Origin: Sphingomonas albertensis
GTDB taxonomy: Bacteria; Pseudomonadota; Alphaproteobacteria; Sphingomonadales; Sphingomonadaceae
DNA: 64,000 nucleotides
Assembly (NCBI RefSeq): GCF_014358075.1
Contig: NZ_JACONT010000012.1
Span: 24,699 to 88,698 of the forward strand
Direction: 5' to 3'
Below, piece after piece: positions 34,846 through 42,900 of the stretch (its first letter is position 1; each line of letters begins with the position of its first letter). The notes beneath the pieces were generated by a model that saw only the letters and a program-made list of their open reading frames with translations, did not search any database and was not told where the DNA came from. The position numbers and the translations under genes were made by a program.

Positions 34846-35511
34846 ATGAAACAGCTCGCGTCCCGACTGCGCCGCCTCGACGATGCGCTCGCCGATCTGC
34901 CGCTCGAAGAACCGATGCTGCTGACCGAGCTGGACGGGTTTCTGACCGGCATATCGGTTTGCCCCGAAGCCATCCTGCCGGCCGAATGGTTGCAGGGCGT
35001 CTGGGGCTCCGACGACAGCGGCGTCGCGCCGTTCGACGACCCGCTCGACGTCCAGTGGTTTGCCGACGCGGTCATGGCACGCCATGCGGAGATCGTGCGC
35101 GACCTCGCCCGCGGCAAGCTGCGACCGATCTTCGACGTCGACGAGCGTAACGGCGACGTGTTGTGGGAGCTGTGGGTCGACGGGTTCGCCGAGGCGATGG
35201 CGTTGCGACCGGACGGCTGGGATGCGGTGGCGAACGGCGATGACCGGGACGCTGCCGCTGCGCTCGAGAGCCTGTCGAGGCTGATCGCTATCGCGCGCAA
35301 CGAAAGCCCCCTCGATAGCATGGAGATCAACGCATTCGAGGATCGCGCGACGACCGATCTGGTCGATGGCGTCCAACGCCTGCACACGGCGCGATCGCGG
35401 CGCCAGCCGGACTCGCCGGCGCAGACGATCGGCGCGACATCGGCCAAGATCGGCAGGAACGATCCTTGCCCATGCGGGTCGGGCAAGAAATCCAAACGGT
35501 GCTGCGGCTAG
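34846..35511 (+). CDS. UPF0149 (YecA-like) protein with SEC-C zinc motif
   Basis: The 221-residue protein has the YecA/UPF0149 domain (LTELDGFLTGISVCPEAILP; DVLWELWVDGFAEAM) and ends in a SEC-C metal-binding motif (GRNDPCPCGSGKKSKRCCG), the zinc-binding tail also found in SecA. The molecular role is not established; SEC-C tails often mediate ribosome or protein-export contacts. It is convergent with the photolyase gene. Confidence 0.88.
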   Translation: MKQLASRLRRLDDALADLPLEEPMLLTELDGFLTGISVCPEAILPAEWLQGVWGSDDSGVAPFDDPLDVQWFADAVMARHAEIVRDLARGKLRPIFDVDERNGDVLWELWVDGFAEAMALRPDGWDAVANGDDRDAAAALESLSRLIAIARNESPLDSMEINAFEDRATTDLVDGVQRLHTARSRRQPDSPAQTIGATSAKIGRNDPCPCGSGKKSKRCCG

Positions 35512-35554
35512 CCGCTCCCATGTTCACCGGTACGACGCTGGCGAAGGCAACCGA

Positions 35555-37042
35555 TCACAAGGGCGGTTTGCCCGTCAGATAAAGCTCGGTCGGCAGGCCG
35601 TCTGGCACCGTGGCATCGGGACGCGGTCTGGCCGCCGCTGCTTGCAGCCAATCGGGACCGCCGGGGCGGTGGCGCGTCGAGCCATCCGAGCGGGTCGGCA
35701 CCTTGCCATAGACCGAAGGTCCGTCCCGGCCTGGCGAACCGCCGCCGAACGTCGCGGCGATGTTGCCATAGGTCGACGGGTCGCGCCCATCCAGGCTGAG
35801 GCGGTCGTTCAGATAGCAGGCGGTCGCCCAGGCTGTCTGCGGATCGGGAGTCATCGCGATGATCCGCTTGCCCCAGTACATGCGCAGATTGTTGTGCATC
35901 CAGCCGTCGATCAGGAACTGGCGCTGGCAGGCGTTCCACGTCTCGTCCCGGGTTTCGCCGTGGATCAGCGCGTCGAGCGTCTCGATATCGGGGCGCGGAT
36001 CGCCCGCATGCGCTTCGAGCGTTTCCTGTGCCCATCCCGCGATCCGGTCGTACCGTTCGGGCGCTGTCAGGGCGCGCGCCTGATAGTGGAACCATTCGCG
36101 CCACGTCAGCAGTTCGTCGGCGAACTTCTCCTTGCTGGCGGCCGGCGCATCGGCGGCGTCGACCGTCGCCATCACTTCGCGCGGGCCGACCACGCCGAAG
36201 TGGAGATAGGGCGAGAGCATGCTCGCGCCGATCGGGTTGGTGGCGTCGTTGCGCGTTGCCGCGTAGGTCGGCAACACCGTGTCCATCAACCGCTCGAGAT
36301 GTATCAGCGCGCCCTCGCGACCTGCTGGGAACATCGGGCTGACCGGCACACTGTGATCGATCGCCGCCGCCGCGACGAAGCGGTCGAGATCGGCATCCGA
36401 ACACGCATCCAGCCGGTCCGGCGTATACGGCAGCGGTCCGTCATAGGGCGCTACCGTTGGTACGACATCGGTCGCTTCCTGCCAGTCGCTCCGCACCGGC
36501 TGATGGCGACGCCGAAACGCGGTGGTCGAACCGATGCCTTCGCCGAGCACGGCCGGCGGAACGAGGCATGCGGCGTTGACCGCGAAGACTGCGCGCTCGA
36601 CGCGCTCCGCGAACCGCTCCGACTGCCATCGTGCGACGAAGGTCGGCTGGTCCTCGACCAGAACGGCAGCGCTGTCGGCCGCGAGGCGGTAGACCAGGCC
36701 CTTTTCGCGTGCCTTGGCTCGATCGACATACTGGATGCAGGCGACCCCGCGCTGACGACAGTCGCGTGCCAGATCGCGGCTTGCGCCGAGGATGAAGTGG
36801 TGCAGGCGATCGGAGGCGTAAGGATAATCCTCGCGCAGCCCGTGATAGACGAGGACAGGCAGGCCCAGCGCGTTGCCGAGATGGATCGCGGCGTCGATCA
36901 CCGGATTGTCGCGCGCGCGCAGTGCCTGTTGCAGCCAGCACAGAACATAGCGGCCTCCAGGGCGGACATCGTGGGCGTTCAGCGCCTGAACGCGCGGCGC
37001 TTCGGACCAAGAGGATAACGAGTGGGGAAGGGGAGCGGGCAT
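35555..37042 (-). CDS. Class II-type CPD photolyase / cryptochrome family protein
   Basis: The 495-residue protein has an N-terminal Rossmann antenna domain (RYVLCWLQQALRARDNPVID) and a C-terminal FAD domain. The wording is of the class II photolyase branch: FADELLTWREWFHYQ, WMHNNLRMYWGKRI and SLDGRDPSTYGNIA. These enzymes use blue light and FADH- to split cyclobutane pyrimidine dimers. The C-terminus is proline/arginine-rich and poorly conserved. The gene is followed by the sensor kinase in the same direction after 71 bp, but no functional link is evident. Class II enzymes are less common in bacteria than class I. Confidence 0.87.
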   Translation of the reverse strand: MPAPLPHSLSSWSEAPRVQALNAHDVRPGGRYVLCWLQQALRARDNPVIDAAIHLGNALGLPVLVYHGLREDYPYASDRLHHFILGASRDLARDCRQRGVACIQYVDRAKAREKGLVYRLAADSAAVLVEDQPTFVARWQSERFAERVERAVFAVNAACLVPPAVLGEGIGSTTAFRRRHQPVRSDWQEATDVVPTVAPYDGPLPYTPDRLDACSDADLDRFVAAAAIDHSVPVSPMFPAGREGALIHLERLMDTVLPTYAATRNDATNPIGASMLSPYLHFGVVGPREVMATVDAADAPAASKEKFADELLTWREWFHYQARALTAPERYDRIAGWAQETLEAHAGDPRPDIETLDALIHGETRDETWNACQRQFLIDGWMHNNLRMYWGKRIIAMTPDPQTAWATACYLNDRLSLDGRDPSTYGNIAATFGGGSPGRDGPSVYGKVPTRSDGSTRHRPGGPDWLQAAAARPRPDATVPDGLPTELYLTGKPPL

Positions 37043-37113
37043 GGCATCTCAACCATCGTTGCGGCCCGCCGATCCATGACCGCGTCGATTGCTGCGCGGC
37101 GGTCAAACCCGGA

Positions 37114-38532
37114 CTAGCGGTGCTGCGGCAAAACCAGGCGGACAAGCAGCCCCCCCAGTTCGGGCGAGCGACCGAGCGTGATCGTGCCGCCGTTCAGTTC
37201 GACGATTTCGCGGGTGATCGACAGGCCGAAGCCGTGCCCATCGCCGTGCTCGTCGAGGCGCCGACCGGGGAGCATCGCCTGCGCGATCGCGGTATCGCCG
37301 AGGCCGGTGCCATCGTCGGCGATCGAGAGCGAGAGGAGCGGACCGTCTGCCTCCGCGCCGATCGCGATTGCGCCGCGCGCGTGACGCCATGCGTTGTCGA
37401 GGAGGTTGCCGATCATCTCGTCCAGGTCCTGCGGGTCGATCGCAACGGCTAGGTCGGCAGGGATGGCGATCTCGAGCGCGATCGGGCGATCGGCGTGGAT
37501 GCGGTGCAGTACTGCGACCAGATCGTCGACGGCGGGACCGATAGGAGTCCGGGTGCGGGCGCCACCGGTCGCGTCGGCGCGGGCACGGCCGAGGTGATGG
37601 CGAACGCGGCGGTCGATCTGGTCGACCATGTCGCGGACATCGTTATCGGCCCCTGCTTCGGCGAGCTTCAGCGAGAGCGCGGCGAGCGGAGTCTTCAGGC
37701 CATGCGCGAGGTTGGCGACATGCTGGCGAGCATGCGCAAGTCCGGCGGCGTTCTGGTCGATCAGCGCGTTGAGTTCGGTGACCAGCGGTTGCAGCTCGCC
37801 GGGTTGCTCGTCGGGGACGTGGCGTTCCGTACCGGCGCGGACCGCAGCAAGGGACGTGCGGAGATCGCGCAGCGGACGCAGGCCGAACCGGAGCTGGAGC
37901 AGCGTCGCCAGTGCGAGCCCGACGCCGAGCAGCGCGAGAGAACCGAGCAGCGGGATCATCGCCTCCCGCAGTGGTTCTTCGACGATCCGGCGAGGGCCGA
38001 TCGCGGTGATCGTCACGGTGCCGCGCGGCGTCGTGACGTCCAGGGTGCGCGAGTGGAGGCGTTCGCCGCTGCGGTCGCGCGTGTCGCCGGCATGGAGTGC
38101 ATGATCTTCGCGGCCACCGGGGCCGGGAGGACGAGGTGGCCCTTCGGGATCGGGTCGCGGTGTTAAGGGCGCTGCGTCGATTGGGGGCGCCGGCTTGGGA
38201 GCGGGGGGCGTGATCGGGGGCAGGGGGCGGGTCGTGCCGCTGTCGACCCGACCGGCGGGGCCTTCGACCTGCCAGGACCAGTCCGATCCGGGCAGGCCGA
38301 AATCCGGCAGGTCGACCGCGCGGGTCCGATCGAGGGTGGCGTCGGGTCGCACCGCGCGCGCCAGCACCGCGACCTGCGCATCGAGCCGCTCGTCGAGCCC
38401 ACGCATCACGAAGCGCTCGAGCACGTTGCCGATCGTGATCCCAGCGAACAGCAGCGCGAACCCGGTCGAGAGGCCTGCAATGACGAGCATTCGCCCGAAG
38501 AGCGATCGCGGGACGAGGCGGAAGCGGGTCAT
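37114..38532 (-). CDS. Two-component sensor histidine kinase (PhoQ-like H-box)
   Basis: The protein of about 472 residues has an N-terminal membrane helix and a long proline-rich periplasmic loop with a PPAPKPAPP stretch. A second membrane helix (LLGSLALLGVGLALATLL), a HAMP region and a kinase core follow. The phosphoacceptor is in LAHGLKTPLAALS, the wording of the PhoQ-type subgroup rather than HELRTPL. N, G1 and G2 boxes are NLLDNAWRHA, DDGTGLGD and GHGFGLS. The ATG at 38532 is preferred (MTRFRLVPRSLFGR, typical lead-in to a membrane helix). The partner regulator at 38702-39367 is upstream, separated by a palindrome. Confidence 0.9.
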   Translation of the reverse strand: MTRFRLVPRSLFGRMLVIAGLSTGFALLFAGITIGNVLERFVMRGLDERLDAQVAVLARAVRPDATLDRTRAVDLPDFGLPGSDWSWQVEGPAGRVDSGTTRPLPPITPPAPKPAPPIDAAPLTPRPDPEGPPRPPGPGGREDHALHAGDTRDRSGERLHSRTLDVTTPRGTVTITAIGPRRIVEEPLREAMIPLLGSLALLGVGLALATLLQLRFGLRPLRDLRTSLAAVRAGTERHVPDEQPGELQPLVTELNALIDQNAAGLAHARQHVANLAHGLKTPLAALSLKLAEAGADNDVRDMVDQIDRRVRHHLGRARADATGGARTRTPIGPAVDDLVAVLHRIHADRPIALEIAIPADLAVAIDPQDLDEMIGNLLDNAWRHARGAIAIGAEADGPLLSLSIADDGTGLGDTAIAQAMLPGRRLDEHGDGHGFGLSITREIVELNGGTITLGRSPELGGLLVRLVLPQHR

Positions 38533-38574
38533 CGCGCCCGACCGGATGGGCGAGATGATCCGTGTTTTACACGC

Positions 38575-38676
38575 CACCCCGGCGAAGGCCGGGGCCCAGT
38601 TGGAAAGACATTTATAATGGCGGACCGCGCTCCGTTAGCAACGTTCCCCAACTGGGCCCCGGCCTTCGCCGGGGTG
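38575..38676. repeat. Inverted repeat with 29-bp perfect arms between response regulator and kinase genes
   Basis: The arms at 38575-38603 and 38648-38676 (left arm starts CACCCCGGCGAAGGCC) are exact reverse complements around a 44-bp AT-richer centre. It sits within a response-regulator/kinase transcription unit and would form a strong RNA hairpin between the two reading frames. Confidence 0.9.
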
Positions 38677-38701
38677 CAGGCTATGGCCTGCATGATTCTC
38701 A

Positions 38702-39367
38702 TCACGACCCATCCGCCGTCAGCCGGTACCCCCGCCCGCGCACAGTCTCGATCATCTGCGCGCCGATCTTCCGCCGCAACCGGCCGATGATCACCTCGAT
38801 CGAGTTCGAGTCCACGTCCGCATCGCCCTCATAGACCCGCTCGATCAGGTCCGCGCGTTCGATCACCACCTCGCGGCGGAGCATCAGTGCGGAGAGGACC
38901 CGCCATTCGAACGCAGTGAGCTTCAGCGGCAAACCGTCGAGCTCGAACGTGCCGAGTTGCGCATCGAAGGCCAATGGCCCGCACGTCACGCGCGACGCGG
39001 CATGGCCGGCGGCGCGGCGGACCAGCGCGCGGAGACGCATCACCACCTCCTCGACGCGGAACGGCTTGACGACATAATCGTCGGCGCCGGCCTTGAAGCC
39101 CTCGACCTTTTCCGACCAGCCGTCGCGTGCGGTGAGAATCAGGACGGGGAGGTCGCGACCAGCCGCACGCCAGTCGCGCAGCACGGACAAGCCGTCGCGC
39201 TTGGGCAAGCCGAGGTCGAGCACCGCCGCGTCGTAGAGTTCGGTCGCGCCGAGGTGGCCGCCATCCTCGCCGTTGCTCGCGACGTCGACCGCGAAATGCT
39301 CCGCGCGCAGTGCCCGGGCCAACCCATCGGCGATCGCCGCATCGTCCTCGACCAATAATACCCGCAT
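38702..39367 (-). CDS. OmpR-family response regulator
   Basis: The 221-residue protein has a receiver domain with acidic pocket (VEDDAAIADG), phosphorylatable aspartate in AAVLDLGLPKRDG, and a conserved lysine (VKPFRVEEV). A C-terminal winged-helix DNA-binding domain follows (LTAFEWRVLSALM; RLRRKIGAQMIETVRGRGYRL). It pairs with the histidine kinase downstream. The divergent OB-fold gene starts 112 bp away, and the shared gap holds an inverted pair CTGAAC/GTTCAG (39402-39419), a possible binding site. Confidence 0.92.
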   Translation of the reverse strand: MRVLLVEDDAAIADGLARALRAEHFAVDVASNGEDGGHLGATELYDAAVLDLGLPKRDGLSVLRDWRAAGRDLPVLILTARDGWSEKVEGFKAGADDYVVKPFRVEEVVMRLRALVRRAAGHAASRVTCGPLAFDAQLGTFELDGLPLKLTAFEWRVLSALMLRREVVIERADLIERVYEGDADVDSNSIEVIIGRLRRKIGAQMIETVRGRGYRLTADGS

Positions 39368-39479
39368 GCGATCGTCCCTATGTCCGAGACCACAACGGAA
39401 TCTGAACGGCTTGGTTCAGCGGGCGTCGGCAGCGCGCGCCTAGAGAGTGATTCGTCAACCAACGAGAGGAAAGACGCAA

Positions 39480-40121
39480 GTGACCGAACATTCCCGCAGC
39501 GCCCCGAAGAAGGGCTTTAATTTTCGCCGCAACCGCCTGGCGCTCGCCGCCGCTGGCCTGCTCGCGGTCGGTGGTGCCGCCGGTGCCGTCACGGTCGCCG
39601 CCACGCGCCCCAGCGTGACCATGGCGCCCGCCACGCCGGTCGCGATCCGCTCGCTCCAGTCGAACGGCCAATCGGACGGCATCGTTACCATCCGCGGCAC
39701 CGTCGCCGAGATCTACGGCAACAAGTTCGTGATGGCCGACCCGACCGGCCGCGCGCTGGTCGACCTGGGTCGTGAAGGCGAGGACGGCACTCTCGTCACC
39801 GCCGGCCAGCCGGTGACGGTCCAGGGCCGATTCGAGGATGGCTTCGTCCATGCCGCGTTCCTGGTCGGTGCAGGCGGCAAGGTGACCGCGCTCGGCCCCA
39901 TCGGCGGCCCGCCGCGTGGTCCGGGTGGACCGGGTGGTCCGGGGCGTGATGGTCCTGGTGGCCCCGGCGGCCCGGGTGCGCCTCCGCCCCCAGCCGGCAT
40001 GGCGCCTCCGCCGCCGCCGATGACCGCGGGTGCGGCCCCAGCACCGGTCGGTGCTGCGGCAGCTGCGCCAGCGCCAGCGCCGACGGCAACACCGGCCCCG
40101 CAGATTACGCCAGCAACGTGA
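39480..40121 (+). CDS. Membrane-anchored OB-fold-like protein with collagen-like Gly-Pro linker
   Basis: The protein of about 213 residues has a membrane helix near residues 20-40. A domain that reads like a bacterial OB-fold (VTIRGTVAEIYGNKFVMAD; GQPVTVQGRF) lies at about 65-130. A Gly-Pro-rich stretch (GGPGGPGRDGPGGPGG) and a proline/alanine tail end the protein. The GTG start has a GAGAGGA ribosome-binding site nine bases upstream. The family is not certain: it resembles periplasmic stress proteins of the YgiW/BOF kind by domain feel only. Divergent placement next to an OmpR-type regulator suggests it is a target of that system. Confidence 0.65.
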   Translation: MTEHSRSAPKKGFNFRRNRLALAAAGLLAVGGAAGAVTVAATRPSVTMAPATPVAIRSLQSNGQSDGIVTIRGTVAEIYGNKFVMADPTGRALVDLGREGEDGTLVTAGQPVTVQGRFEDGFVHAAFLVGAGGKVTALGPIGGPPRGPGGPGGPGRDGPGGPGGPGAPPPPAGMAPPPPPMTAGAAPAPVGAAAAAPAPAPTATPAPQITPAT

Positions 40122-40126
40122 TTAGA

Positions 40127-40154
40127 ATGGAGCCGGGTAAAACCGGCTCCATTT
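40127..40154 (+). terminator. Probable intrinsic terminator of the OB-fold gene
   Basis: ATGGAGCCGG and CCGGCTCCAT form a perfect 10-bp stem with a GTAAAA loop, six bases past the stop codon, followed by a short TT run. The stem is strong but the T-run is weak, so termination efficiency is uncertain. Confidence 0.65.
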
Positions 40155-40216
40155 CCCGTTCCAGGCACCATCGAAGCCGCGCGGCAAAGACACCGTCATC
40201 CCCGCGCAGGTTTCAC

Positions 40217-40342
40217 GATCCTGCCCCGTAAGGGGGAGGTGGCAGGCTCTTGCCTGACGGAGGGGGAGGTAAGGTGTAACTGCCGTTCCGTGTTCTCCCC
40301 CTCCGTCGCCTCCGGCGCCACCTCCCCCTGGCGGGGGAGGAT
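40217..40342. repeat. ~125-bp palindromic element, copy 2 (arm order A-B)
   Basis: The left arm carries an A-type stem (CAGGCTCTTGCCTG), the right arm a B-type segment (GTCGCCTCCGGCGCC), with centre GCCGTTCCGTGTTCTC. It lies between the convergent OB-fold and small membrane-protein genes, four bases from the end of the latter. Confidence 0.9.
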
Positions 40343-40346
40343 TGGT

Positions 40347-40571
40347 TCAGCGGGCGATCGACGCGACTTTTGGGGCGGCGGTCTGGCGGGATTGCGTGGC
40401 GGGCTGGCGGACCCAGTAGCGGCCGGTTACCGCCAGTGGCAGCGCGAGTAGGAGCCCTGCGCCGACGTCCCAGACGCCGTCGCCGATCAATCCCGCGCCC
40501 AGCCCCGCGACGGTCGACACGCCCAGCAAAATCGGCAGCGCGAAGATCTGGCGGTTGGTCTTGTGGGTCAT
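40347..40571 (-). CDS. Small two-helix membrane protein following the PepSY gene
   Basis: The 74-residue protein starts at an ATG overlapping the PepSY-protein stop by four bases (ATGA). Two hydrophobic stretches (IFALPILLGVSTVAGLGAGL; VGAGLLLALPLAVTG) suggest two membrane helices with a basic C-terminal tail. It is conserved in position and wording with small proteins that follow PepSY/iron-reductase-like genes in sphingomonads, as far as I recall; the function is unknown. It is hidden inside a longer frame that reads across the PepSY gene, so automated calls could miss it. Confidence 0.7.
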   Translation of the reverse strand: MTHKTNRQIFALPILLGVSTVAGLGAGLIGDGVWDVGAGLLLALPLAVTGRYWVRQPATQSRQTAAPKVASIAR

Positions 40572-41701
40572 GCAATTTCTCCCGCCATCACGACTTCGCG
40601 GACGCGCTGGTCGCTCGGACCGCCGCGACGACGCAGCCAAAGATACAGCCCGCTGCCGAGCACGATGATCGTCAATATGTCGAAGATCGCCCAGACGATC
40701 TTCATCGCGAGGCCACCGTAATTTCCGAAATGCAGCGGCTGTGCGAGCAGCATCGCCTGCATGTACCAGGGCATCGGCACGACCGCGTCGAGCCGTCCGG
40801 TCGCGGCATCGACGAAGCCCGGCAGCAACAGCTTCGACGTCAGCGGCGTCGCACCCTTCAGGAACACGGCGTAGTGATGCTGGCTGCTGAAGACGACGCC
40901 GGGAAAGGCGATGAACTGCGGCTTCATCTCGGGCGCCTCGCGCTGCACCGCGTCGAGCGCCGCCTGCACCGACGCGCGCTGGGGCCCGAGCGGCGTGCGC
41001 GCCTCGCTGGCGATGACCTCGGAGAGGCCGTTCGCCTTCCAGATGGCGGTGATCGGCACGACGAAGGTGTTGATCGTCCCCGTCACGCCGACGACGCTCG
41101 CCCACACCAGCGTGACGATGCCGAGCAGATTGTGGCGATCGAGCCAGCCGAGTCGCTTGCTGCGTCCGCGCCGCAACGTGCCGAAGTCGAGCTTGGCCAT
41201 GAACGGCGCGTAGAGCACGACGCCCGAGACGATCGCCGCGAAGAACAACAGTCCCATCACGCCGAGGAATATCTCCGCCCAGAAGCCGAGCAGCATGTCG
41301 GTGTGGAGTTCGAGGATGAACGCCATCACGCCCGGCACATAGGGCGGCATCTTTGCACCGGTACGCGCATCGAAGGCGTGGAAATGCATCGTCGCGGGCA
41401 CTGCGTCGGGGGTCGGCCCAGTCGTGACGTAGACGATCGGCCGATCTTCGTCGAAGCTGATGTAGAGCGGCACCTCTCCGGGAGCCGCCTTCGCCGCCCG
41501 CGCAAGAACGGTGTCGAGCGAGAGCGACGGCGTGCCCGCGGGCAGCGTCGCCATCGGCGCGGGCGGGTTGATCCAGCCGTCGATCTCCTCCTCGAAGATC
41601 AGCGGCAGGCCGGTCACGCAGAGCATCAGGAGGAACGCGGTGCAGATCAGGCTCGTCCATTTGTGGACGAGATACCAGGCCTTGATCGTGCCACGAGTCA
41701 T
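40568..41701 (-). CDS. PepSY-associated transmembrane protein
   Basis: The 377-residue inner-membrane protein has about four membrane helices. PepSY_TM signatures are WYLVHKWTSLICTAFLLMLCVTGLPL, split by periplasmic PepSY-like loops, and HTDMLLGFWAEIFLGVMG and WLDRHNLLGI with histidines that could bind haem. Relatives are often encoded with TonB-dependent siderophore receptors and have been linked to ferric-siderophore reduction. An AT-rich stretch at about 41766-41788 upstream weakly resembles a Fur-type site. It is coupled to the small membrane protein downstream. Confidence 0.85.
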   Translation of the reverse strand: MTRGTIKAWYLVHKWTSLICTAFLLMLCVTGLPLIFEEEIDGWINPPAPMATLPAGTPSLSLDTVLARAAKAAPGEVPLYISFDEDRPIVYVTTGPTPDAVPATMHFHAFDARTGAKMPPYVPGVMAFILELHTDMLLGFWAEIFLGVMGLLFFAAIVSGVVLYAPFMAKLDFGTLRRGRSKRLGWLDRHNLLGIVTLVWASVVGVTGTINTFVVPITAIWKANGLSEVIASEARTPLGPQRASVQAALDAVQREAPEMKPQFIAFPGVVFSSQHHYAVFLKGATPLTSKLLLPGFVDAATGRLDAVVPMPWYMQAMLLAQPLHFGNYGGLAMKIVWAIFDILTIIVLGSGLYLWLRRRGGPSDQRVREVVMAGEIA

Positions 41702-41816
41702 GCGCGGAACACGGTCATGATGGGGGAGAGGCGCTGGCGGATGATCACCGGCACACAGGTACAGATTTGATAACGATGTGCAATAGCGATGTGGAGGTAG
41801 GGTGATCCGTCAGATA

Positions 41817-41941
41817 ATCCTCCCCCGCCAGGGGGAGGTGGCACCGCAGGTGACGGAGGGGGAGGAATGCGCAACCGCGGTGATCTTCACCTCCCCCTCC
41901 GTCTGGCAAGAGCCAGCCACCTCCTCCTTGCGGGGGAGGAC
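41817..41941. repeat. ~125-bp palindromic element, copy 3 (arm order B-A)
   Basis: The left arm is B-type (GTGGCACCGCAGGTGACGG) and the right arm A-type (CTGGCAAGAGCCAG). The centre (AATGCGCAACCGC) reads in the same direction as in copy 1, although the arm order is reversed. It lies between the SDR stop and the PepSY promoter. Confidence 0.9.
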
Positions 41942-41947
41942 CAAAGG

Positions 41948-42841
41948 TCAGGCGACTCCCGCGCCGCCCGTGACGCCGTAGACCTCACCGGTAATATAGC
42001 TCCCCTCCTGCGAGGCGAGCAGCACATACACCGGGGCGATCTCGACCGGCTGGCCGGGACGCCCGAAATGGCTCTTCGACCCGAACGTCTCGACCATCTC
42101 CTGCGGCTGGCCACCGCTCGGCTGCAACACCGTCCAGAACGGTCCCGGCGCGACGACGTTGGCGCGGATGCCCTTCTCGATCAGCTGCTTGGCGAGACCC
42201 TTGGTATACGCGACGATCGCCGCCTTGGTGGTCGCATAGTCGAGCAGATTGTCCGACGGATCATAGCCCTGCACCGACGCGGTCGTGATCACCGCCGCGC
42301 CAACGGGCAGATGCGGCACCGCGGCCTGCACGAACCAGTGCAGCGCATAGACGTTCGTCTTCATCGTCTGGTCGAAATCGTCAGTCGAGATATCGGCGAC
42401 GGTCGGCCGCGTCTGCTGGCGCCCGGCGTTGACCACCAGCACGTCGAGACCACCGAACGCATCGACCGTCTGCTGGACCGCGGCACGACAAAACGCCTCG
42501 TCCTTCACGTCGCCGGGCAGCGCGAGCGCCTTGCGCCCCTCGGCCTCGATCAGCGCGACGACTTCCTTCGCATCGGCTTCCTCGGCGGCAAGATAGACGA
42601 TCGCGACGTCGGCGCCCTCGCGCGCGTAGGCGATCGCGGCGGCGCGACCGATCCCGCTATCGCCGCCGGTGATGAGCGCCTTCCGCCCGCCCAGCTTGCC
42701 CGAGCCCTTGTAGCTCGTCTCGCCGTGATCGGGTTTCGGGTCCATCTTCGACGCGATACCCGGGGCTTCCTGCGGCTGTTGTGGGAAGGGGGGCTGCGGA
42801 TATTGCGTACGCGGATCCTGCATCGTGAGCCGGTCGGCCAT
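41948..42841 (-). CDS. SDR-family oxidoreductase (YghA/general-stress type)
   Basis: The protein of about 297 residues has an N-terminal extension with proline/glutamine-rich wording (YPQPPFPQQPQEAPG) and then a Rossmann fold: ALITGGDSGIGRAAA cofactor motif, NAGRQQ, and the catalytic Ser/Tyr/Lys set (TTASVQGYD; YATTKAAI). The extension and MDPKPD segment match the glucose/ribitol-dehydrogenase-like general stress group. The ATG at 42841 has an AGGAG ribosome-binding site; the frame extends 45 codons further without support. The substrate is unknown. Confidence 0.88.
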   Translation of the reverse strand: MADRLTMQDPRTQYPQPPFPQQPQEAPGIASKMDPKPDHGETSYKGSGKLGGRKALITGGDSGIGRAAAIAYAREGADVAIVYLAAEEADAKEVVALIEAEGRKALALPGDVKDEAFCRAAVQQTVDAFGGLDVLVVNAGRQQTRPTVADISTDDFDQTMKTNVYALHWFVQAAVPHLPVGAAVITTASVQGYDPSDNLLDYATTKAAIVAYTKGLAKQLIEKGIRANVVAPGPFWTVLQPSGGQPQEMVETFGSKSHFGRPGQPVEIAPVYVLLASQEGSYITGEVYGVTGGAGVA

Positions 42842-42900
42842 GGGAAGCTCCTGTCTGGGGGGAACAGGGGCAACCGATGGCCGATCGTTCAGGTTGCGCT

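Noticed and set aside
41766..41788. Fur-box-like sequence upstream of the PepSY gene
   Set aside because: Only loosely matches a Fur-type consensus (TTTGATAACGATGTGCAATA); mentioned as a possibility but too weak to list as a site.
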